A stretch of DNA of 64,000 nucleotides, taken from positions 61,843,371-61,907,370 of the forward strand of contig CM054060.1 in the NCBI GenBank assembly GCA_028641055.1, read 5' to 3'. The DNA is from Alopecurus myosuroides (Eukaryota; Streptophyta; Magnoliopsida; Poales; Poaceae). The first letter of the stretch is position 1. Each line of letters opens with the position of its first letter. A model generated the notes under the pieces. That model worked only from the letters and a program-made list of their open reading frames with translations, ran no database searches and had not been told where the DNA came from. The translations under genes and the position numbers were made by a program. Below are positions 57,730 to 64,000 of this stretch, piece by piece.

Positions 57730-58611
57730 TGATGCAGCCCACCGTATTCCACCAAGCACAACATCGATACACAACATGGTGAACTCACTCCTATCTCTGT
57801 AAGTTTCTGGTGACTTGGTGAACGGTGCGCTACCTCATGAAATGCCCCTCTTCATGCCTAGGGTGAATCCCACAATGGAGCCCAAGACGGTGTCCTCGAT
57901 TCTCAAGAACATGCCCCAGGACGGTGCCCGAGAAGCTAGGAAGGAAGTCGGAGAAGACGGCATCAAGATCGGAGCTCCAAGGAGGAAGAACGAAGGGAAA
58001 CGGGGCTCCCGGCCTCACGCCTCGGCCAGGCCGGCCTCCCCTCCTCCTTAGGCCGGCCACCACCTGAGCAGGCCGGCCTCCCCCTCGCCCACCTCGGCCT
58101 CAGGCCGGCCACCCACCCGAAGGCGCCGGCCCCCACCCCGGCCTCACTAGCCGGCCCCCTGCAGCCACACGAAATCAAGAGGAAAAGGGTTGTTTTCACC
58201 CCACCTACCCCCCCTAGGCTATATAAGGGACTCCGGTGGCTAGTTCTAGGGATAGAGTTGACTTGAGATAGAATTGAGCTTTGTGCTCCCCCTCCCATGT
58301 GGATTCATCTATTGGATTGTATCAAGATCTCTCCATGTAGCTACTCATTCACCTTGTGACTCTAGTAGTACTTGCCAACCTTCCCCTTGTGGCTTCTGTT
58401 GGATCGGTGGACGGCCGGTGAGAGGAATCGGTTACAATTAGCGTGTTGTTGACTTGGGTTTGCGATCCCTCGTAGGATTCACGAGTTATCTCCCCTTTTG
58501 TGTGCGTGAGTTCATCGCGTTCTTCGTGTTCTTCGCGTTCTTCCCAATCTCCCCACCTCTCGTGCGTAAATCCGTGAAGATTGGGCCACCCTAGAGGTCA
58601 AGCCTACATCA
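57730..58611 (+). repeat. 3' LTR of the 42-58.6 kb element
   Basis: It starts TGATGCAGCCCACCG, ends AGCCTACATCA and contains the TATA box at 58220. At 882 bases it is shorter than the 5' LTR because of deletions in the GC-rich tract and after CCCATGTGGA. Confidence 0.9.
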
Positions 58612-58629
58612 TCGTTTATGTATAATTTC

Positions 58630-58786
58630 TTAGCTGACCGAGAGCACCCGAGAGCAGACAGGAGAAGGCAAGCTCAAAAATTTCAAAGTCATTGTGTAGC
58701 GCCTTTCGCTCAGGCGCTACACGGTGACTTAGAAATTTCCGAGCTTGCCTGCTCGTGGCTGCTCTCGGTTGCTCCCGGGGAGCTAA
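58630..58786. repeat. Foldback inverted repeat (hairpin of about 157 bases)
   Basis: Left arm 58630-58703 and right arm 58713-58786 are imperfect inverted copies. Matching blocks are CGAGAGCA / TGCTCTCG, GGCAAGCTC / GAGCTTGCC, AAATTTC / GAAATTT and GTGTAGCGCC / GGCGCTACAC. The loop is nine bases (TTTCGCTCA). Further TGTAGYRCCTA and GGCGCTACA fragments follow to 58880. It is a MITE-like foldback or the folded end of a DNA transposon; no clear target duplication is seen. Confidence 0.75.
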
Positions 58787-59146
58787 AAAAATCTGGACAT
58801 GTAGTGCCTAGAGAACTGCCACTCTCTGTACTCATGCGCATAAATCTAGACATGTAGCACCTAGTGCTAAGGCGCTACAGATTCTTGATGTTTCTGTTTC
58901 ATTGTTTCTTAGCTGACTAAAACATAATTTCAAATGCTTCACATGTGTCAACAAGAATTCAAAAACATAAACAAGAATTCTCAACCATATTAAAACATAA
59001 CAAGGGAGGTTCAAACATAACAAGGGAGTTACAAGTCCACTAGAACAAGTTCAAACATAACAACATAGGTAGAGGTGCGACGTCACTACAAGTTGAAATA
59101 TAACAAGTAGACTAGAACAAATTCATTACATATCCGGGCAAGTCTT

Positions 59147-60241
59147 CTACTTTCGTGCACGACCCCTCTTCATAGGAATCTTGTCCCTCCTAACCGGTGT
59201 CGGCTGCTCTTCTTCCTCATTGTCCTCATGGTCATCCTCGATAAGCCTCATCCTCCTAACCATAGCTGACCTCCGTGGTCTTTCCTCCTAAACACATTGC
59301 TCCTTTCCTTTGTTGACCCAGTCATCTGGTGTGTACCGGTGAATTTTGGTCTTCTTCCTTAGCATGTAAGCAGACCGTTGCTTAACCTGCTTTAATGTCA
59401 TGTCATCCGGAATTCTCGCCTTCGAAACAAGTAGAAGTATATGGTTAAGGTTAAGAAAAAAAAAGACATGCACGCAATATAGGCAAAAAAAAGTGTACGT
59501 GGTTAAGGTCATACCCCATCAGCAGAGGTATTCTCGTCCTCAAACTAATCGTCCGTACCAACCGCGGGGTCAGAAGGAGACTTGGACCTAGACTGCGATG
59601 GTGAGCTGTACTCGGGGTCACAACAACCAATTAGGTTCGCCAGCCGGCGTAAGAGTTGGCCGGAGTGCTGAATGATTGTGAGGGAGATGTCAAACATAGC
59701 ATTGGAAAATAAGCATGTAGGCCATCTCGTGGTAATAAAGACTTTTTTGGTACCTTAACAAAGCCTCGAAATATACTTTCGCCTTTTTCTCTACCCGGCG
59801 TGGTCTTCAACAAATCTTCGCTTTCACTGGCTTGTTTCTTTACCTCTGTGCGCTATAGGTACACAGAAAAACATATTAGAAAAATATAATTGGTAAAGGT
59901 GGAAATAGAACGAGTAATTTAAAATTACCACAAAGTTGAGCACATTAGAAAAATCTGTTTGGTTGCCCTCCCTAACGAACTTGTTGTATTGGATTTCGGC
60001 CAGTTCGTCAAACACTATGGGCTCTTCTAATATCTCCTCCTCGAAAGCTGGTGGGCATATCTCCATGCAAGTATTCTCAAGAAACCAGCGAATGTAGTTG
60101 TTGAAAGCAATTGGGCAATGCTCCTTCAGCATGCCCCATCCAGTCCTGTTAGCTTTCTCTATGCATAGCTCGAATTCGGTCACATACTTCTTATGGTGAC
60201 TCACCCAATTTGTCACCTTCCTCTGTTTTTTTCGATCCAAC
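59147..60241 (-). pseudogene. Decayed gene, possibly plant mobile domain (MAIN-like) C-terminal part
   Basis: Minus-strand exons can be read. 60241-59929: WVSHHKKYVTEFELCIEK, MLKEHCPIAFNNYIRWFLEN and CPPAFEEEILEEPIVFDELA, with GCAG acceptor and GTAATT donor. 59852-59754: KKQASESEDLLKTTPGRE, donor GTACC. About 59697-59512: ISLTIIQHSGQLLRRLANLI and SSPSQSRSKSPSDPAVG. About 59422-59147: RIPDDMTLKQVKQRSAYMLR, HRYTPDDWVNKG, then a basic tail RRDKIPMKRGRARK. In-frame stops occur after GTDD and after EQCV, so it is a pseudogene, and the N-terminal exons are missing. The layout recalls grass plant-mobile-domain proteins that travel with MULEs, but the identification is from memory of the family's style only. 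Confidence 0.45.
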
Positions 60242-61603
60242 CTGCATGTGCACCCAATTTGTCAACCAATTATGTCGTTCTCCTGAGATTTCTGCTAGGA
60301 AGAAGGAACTTTGTTTCCAGTTCTCATTGTTTTCTGGTGTGTTTGTTTTCAAGGAAAATCTCTCCTAAATTCTCCCAGGCTTGTTTTTTTGTGATTCAGG
60401 CTACAACTGTTATACAGATTAAGAGTTGTATAGATGGGAACATGTAGTTCAAAATCCATGCAGAAAATCTGGAGTCATTTTTGAAAAACAAAGCTTAAAA
60501 AAAACTGCAGCGGTCCAGGTAAAAAAAAGAACTGCAACGGGAATCATAAGCCAATAATATTGTAGTGATAACTAAGTCTTATCTGTCTCATACGCCAGCA
60601 AACAAGACAAAGGTGCTACAACATATACTTTCCTGTTGCTTCTGCAAGTAATTTCTTCTTTCCCGTTTCGACATCAGAAATGTTGGTTTCTTCTCCTTGG
60701 AAAGGGTTGATGGGTGGGATGGGAGCAGAAAAGGGGAAAAGTGTGTGTAACGTGTTGTTGCCCTTTCATGATGTATAATTATCTTGGTGTCTACTAGCAA
60801 TAGCAATTAGGAAATGTAAAAATGTCTTAACTTCTTGTTTTGGGGAATGTCTTAATTTCTTGTTTGATAGTTAGTGCGTGAAAGAAGTATAGATAACCCC
60901 CACAAGTATTGCAAAAGGGGCACAACACCCCCTCAACTATAAAATGGAACACTTAACCCCCACAACTTTGCAAAACCGGGTATTAGACCCCCAATCCCAT
61001 CCAGAGCTGTTTCATAAGCCGGTTTTGACAGCATGGAAGGGTGGGCGTGCTGGAAAAGTAAGTCAGGTGCACCCTTCCACGGATTCAGCGCAATAACAAT
61101 CTGTAAGTTTGCACGTGCGGGCGTGCCTGTGATCATGGCGAGTACTCGTGTTCAGGAGACGCTGGAAGCGGCGTGCGGAAACAGAAACATAGTCTGGTCA
61201 GGCTCGTTGGCACGTGCCCGGAGCGGCGCGCTGTGGTGCACGAGCTCCTGCCGTGCCACGCCAAGTGCGGTGTACCAGACGCGCACCACGTTGCCGTTCG
61301 TGCACTCGACGACGACGTCCTCCATCAGACATCAGTGCTCCTCCAGCAAGCTCGATCGCCGGCCTCAACATGCGCAGTCTCGGGTCACCGGCGCACGCGG
61401 CTACTCGGTTCGAGTTGGGCTCCAGTCTCATGAGACCGAGCTGGACTCCAGGCGGTTCCGAGTCTGATCCACTTTCCAAGACGTGGCCCAGATGATATGG
61501 ACTCCAGGCGGTTCCGAGTCGATCCAGTTCTGCAATCAAATCCCGTTCCGTCTCGGCGTCGACCCAGAACGTGCGTCCTTCCTCGGCCGCTTCTGTACCT
61601 ACC
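60242..61603. other. Unresolved intergenic stretch
   Basis: No convincing gene. Around 60890-60980 there is a degenerate internal repeat of ACCCCCACAA...TTGCAAAA phrases, a pattern often seen near grass genes. A direct repeat GGACTCCAGGCGGTTCCGAG occurs at about 61442 and 61498. From 61030 to 61560 the GC content rises, which may reflect an old gene fragment or a promoter-proximal region. Confidence 0.5.
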
Positions 61604-61612
61604 TATAAATAG
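61604..61612 (+). promoter_or_regulatory. Candidate TATA box
   Basis: TATAAATAG stands 126 bases before the ATG at 61738, in GC-rich upstream sequence with a purine-rich leader. This is typical of a plant core promoter. Confidence 0.5.
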
Positions 61613-61737
61613 TCAGGGGCTTGGACTCGCAAAACACAAATCGATCGAGTAGGGCTGTTTCGTTAGCTATTACCTGATCAAAGTTTCGAGGAGGAGATCT
61701 ACTCCTAGAAGAAAAACCCAAAGTTTCGGAGGCGAAG

Positions 61738-61983
61738 ATGTGGAGCGTGGCGGCGAACCTGAAGGCAGCGGCAAGCAGGGAAATCGGTGTGCGTCTAAGC
61801 TCGGAGGAGGGGATCTTGAGGGTTCTGTTTTTCGCATTAATCGCGACAATACAGATCCTTGTAATGATATCGATCGCCCAAAGTCTAGCAAAAACCGGAG
61901 AATTTCCAATCTCTGCCGTGTATCACTGTAGTCATACGGCCCTCATGCTGTTTTTATACGGCAAGACTCGTCGTACCAACTGA
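61738..61983 (+). CDS. Possible small membrane protein, 81 codons
   Basis: The frame MWSVAANLKAAASREIGVRL continues with one strongly hydrophobic segment (ILRVLFFALIATIQILVMIS, residues about 26-45), enough for a single membrane span. A short basic end (YGKTRRTN) follows. The start context has A at -3, and a TATA box lies 126 bases upstream. It stands outside any recognised transposon, so it is the best candidate here for a host gene. No family is recognised. It could be an exon of a longer gene or a chance frame; the sequence after the stop is AT-rich like a 3' untranslated region. Confidence 0.4.
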   Translation: MWSVAANLKAAASREIGVRLSSEEGILRVLFFALIATIQILVMISIAQSLAKTGEFPISAVYHCSHTALMLFLYGKTRRTN

Positions 61984-63183
61984 AATCCGTTTAACGTGTG
62001 GAAAAGGGTGTGCCTAGATTTATGTTGAAACTCTTTGCGATGATGATGATATACGCGTATATGAACTCTTTTCTTCTTTCATTAAGGGAAGTAGACTTGC
62101 ATTTTGTTTTACATGTAATCGTGCGTTGACAAGCGAAGATTGTTTGACTGCATTTTTCTTACGGTTCATACCGATGTGTACTTTTACCTCGTCCTACTTA
62201 TTAGTTATCAGTTCATGAAACATTTCGCACTCTCTCCTCCCCAGATTGTATGCAAAATAATTGTCACTGAGGAAGAAGGAAAGGATTGAAAATGAAATAG
62301 GTGATGCCGCACTTCTGTTCACATACTCGTTTCATTTCCAAGGTGATGACATAGTTTACTTCACATGGTTCTTCGCAATCTGCCACGAGTTGTGCTGCAA
62401 CACCTGCTGGCCCACTGCCCGTTCACCATCCAACTATGCTGCCTGATAGTGCCGATTGCTAGGCGACCGCCCTGTTTTCTGCAGCTACCGGGTCAATCTC
62501 TGCATCCTGGATCACCGAAAGAAGGCAACTGACAGAGAAGCACAAACAGAAAGAATGGACAGCGCTGTCGCAGCTGGTTTGGTGGATGATTTTCAAAGAG
62601 AGAAATTCACGCATTTTCAACCACCAGGCCTACAAAATGGACGATTTAAAGACGAAGATTCTACAGGAATCTTGCCTCTGCTGTGAGGCCGAGTGTGGCT
62701 AACCTGCTTCAACGACCAAGAGAACTGATTAGTTCCTCCCAGGTGCTAACATAGCATAGTTTTAGCTAGCTTGTGAATTTTGTTTTCCATTTAGATCGTG
62801 ACCCTTCTTTACTGTTTTTCTGCTTCTACTGTATATCAAACAAATAGCAGTTGAATCTGCCTTTTTCGTCAACAATAAAAACCCGCAACAAGTTGTTCCA
62901 GTTAGAAGGCAAGATAAGAACACTGTCGCTTATCGACGTAGATATCATGTTGGCGCCAAGGAGCTGTATACTGGAGTAGGCACTAATGAATTCACATATA
63001 CAAACATATTTCCGGAACAAGTAGGAGAAGCACTTCATCCACAACCATTTGTCATTCTTAGTGAAGTACCACAAGGATGATAATCTGATCTTTCTAGGAT
63101 AATGGGATTTGAGGTCAAACCATATAAGTTTTCTTTTAACTTTGCTTGCTGATATTTTTCTCGCATAGTTTATGGAATGAACC
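61984..63183. other. AT-rich stretch, no gene recognised
   Basis: The longest plus-strand frames (62261-62446, 62456-62686) and the minus-strand frame at 62826-63074 show no domain and no repeat. It may be the 3' flank of the 61738 frame. I see no terminal repeats of a transposon in it. Confidence 0.5.
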
Positions 63184-63186
63184 TAA

Positions 63187-64000
63187 GGGCATCTCCAGTC
63201 GTCCCCCCAGCACCCCCCAGGACGCAAAATAGCGTCGTTTTGCTCGAATAGCCCCAGAACCCGAAAAGGCGCCGTTTCGGCGGAAATTAGCGCCGTCGCC
63301 CCCAGGCGGAACCCAGCCCATTGGGTTCGGCCTGGGGGGGCGGCGAAAGAAAAAGCGCGCGTGGGCCAGCGCTGTCGGCGAGGGAGCGCTATTTGCCCCA
63401 CTTTCCCCACCCCAACTCGGCTTTTACTCTCGCTCGCCTCACCGTCGCCACCCCGTCGGCCGCACCCCACGCCGCCGCCGTCGGCCACCATCACACACGA
63501 GCGACGAGGCAAACCACCGCCGGCTGCTCCACCACATCGTCGCCACCGTTTGCTCGCGTCTACGCCGCGGAGGAGGTTGCGCCCGGTGAACCGCGTCCAC
63601 CGCCCGCAAGGTGTTCGACGCTCTGCCCGAGCCATGGACTCCGACGCCGAGGAGATGCTCGCCGAGCTCTTCGACGAGGAAGACCAGGCTGCCATCGACG
63701 ATGAGGAACACCTGCTCGTCCTGAGCTGCCTGGCCAGATTGCAGGCCCGGGACGCCGAGCCACGCCGCACTGGATCGAAGCCCGGTCGCTGCAAGAGCAA
63801 GTCGAGGCAGCGGTACGAGGGCTACTGCATCCTCTACTCCGACTACTTCGCCGACGATCCCACCAACGACGAGAAGGTGTTCCGGCGTCGTTTCAGGATG
63901 AAACGCACGCTCTTCCTCAAGATCATGCATGCCATCCGGGAGTTCGACACCTACATCAAGTTGAAGAAGGACTGCACCGGCACGGTAGGCTTTACCTCTA
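63187..64000 (+). mobile_element. PIF/Harbinger transposon, left end (runs off the window)
   Basis: The start GGGCATCTCCAGTCG is the typical terminal sequence of grass PIF/Harbinger elements. It is preceded by TAA (63184-63186), matching the family's 3-bp TAA/TTA target preference. A GC-rich leader follows and then a plant transposon protein frame from 63634. The right terminal repeat is outside the window. Confidence 0.82.
63634..64000 (+). CDS. PIF/Harbinger-type transposase, N-terminal part (partial)
   Basis: An ATG in GCCATGG context opens a frame that stays open to the window edge (122 codons). It starts with an acidic stretch (MDSDAEEMLAELFDEEDQA), then a basic segment GSKPGRCKSKSRQRYEGY, then LYSDYFADDPTNDEKVFRRR, FRMKRTLFLKIMHAIREFDT and YIKLKKDCTGTVGFTS. 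This order is the N-terminal half of the plant transposon protein family (Harbinger nuclease, HARBI1-like). The DDE catalytic part would lie beyond 64000. No stop or frameshift is visible in this portion. When complete it works with a Myb-like partner encoded in the same element. Confidence 0.85.
   Translation, partial: MDSDAEEMLAELFDEEDQAAIDDEEHLLVLSCLARLQARDAEPRRTGSKPGRCKSKSRQRYEGYCILYSDYFADDPTNDEKVFRRRFRMKRTLFLKIMHAIREFDTYIKLKKDCTGTVGFTS

Larger units (their letters stand above)
42013..58611 (+). mobile_element. Non-autonomous LTR retrotransposon with unusual interior, hosting a Tat element
   Basis: The LTRs 42013-43002 and 57730-58611 have perfect TGATG...CATCA ends. A Met-type primer-binding site (TGGTATCAAGAGCAAGG, 43006-43022) follows the left LTR, and a polypurine tract AAGGGAGGGAGA precedes the right one. 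Flanking pentamers are CTGTT and TCGTT (three of five matches), so the duplication is imperfect. Excluding the nested element the interior is about 4.8 kb. It encodes no recognisable gag, protease, RT, RNase H or integrase, only low-complexity His/Asp/Tyr-rich and repeated sequences. It must rely on another element's enzymes. Confidence 0.88.

Noticed and set aside
61152..61325. 57-codon minus-strand frame starting MEDVVVECTNGN
   Set aside because: It has a plausible amino-acid make-up, but it is short, has no recognisable family, no splice context and no promoter.

Overview
The window is a nest of plant transposable elements. It looks like gene-poor intergenic DNA of a large grass genome, most likely Pooideae (Triticeae or a relative). 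I base this on the element types: CACTA, MULE and PIF/Harbinger DNA transposons, and Athila-, Tat- and Tekay-like LTR elements whose primer-binding sites match plant tRNAs. There is no prokaryotic feature and no convincing single-copy host gene, apart from one possible 81-codon frame near 61.7 kb. Element families are recognised from motifs only, because no database search was possible.

Layout. The oldest layer is a decayed MULE transposase gene (31.3-33.6 and 41.0-41.7 kb, probably with 1-116 as its left flank). A 31.2 kb CACTA transposon (117-31302, TSD GGT) sits in its 5' side. The CACTA has two divergent genes: a TNP2-type transposase on the minus strand (993-4153 plus 25202-25700) and a TNPA/Ptta-like gene on the plus strand (25.9-28.9 kb). 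Both are broken. The TNP2 gene is split by a 21 kb non-autonomous LTR element (4154-25201, TSD CACTT) with 5.9 kb LTRs and only 1.8 kb of non-coding interior. Its left LTR in turn holds an Athila-like element (7947-15410). A 1.15 kb CACTA derivative carrying a 5S rRNA-like segment lies in the right subterminal repeats (29380-30529, TSD ATC).

The MULE reading frame is also cut by a second Athila-like element (33613-40965). Downstream lies an LTR element (42013-58611) whose interior has no recognisable gag-pol but encodes His/Asp-rich, internally repeated sequence. Inside it sits a very young Tat-lineage element (43121-53037, TSD GGATC, LTRs differing by one base in 591). The Tat element has gag-protease-RT on the plus strand, with one stop codon and no RNase H or integrase. 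On the minus strand it has an intact six-exon antisense gene of 831 codons with its own TATA box.

Right of 58612 are a foldback hairpin, a decayed minus-strand gene that may be a plant-mobile-domain type, an unresolved low-copy-looking stretch (60.2-63.2 kb), and the left end of a PIF/Harbinger transposon (63187 to the window edge) with an open transposase frame.

Order of events from the nesting: MULE first, then CACTA, then the long-LTR element, then the Athila-like element. Separately, MULE then the second Athila-like element; and the 42-58.6 kb element then the Tat element, the youngest.
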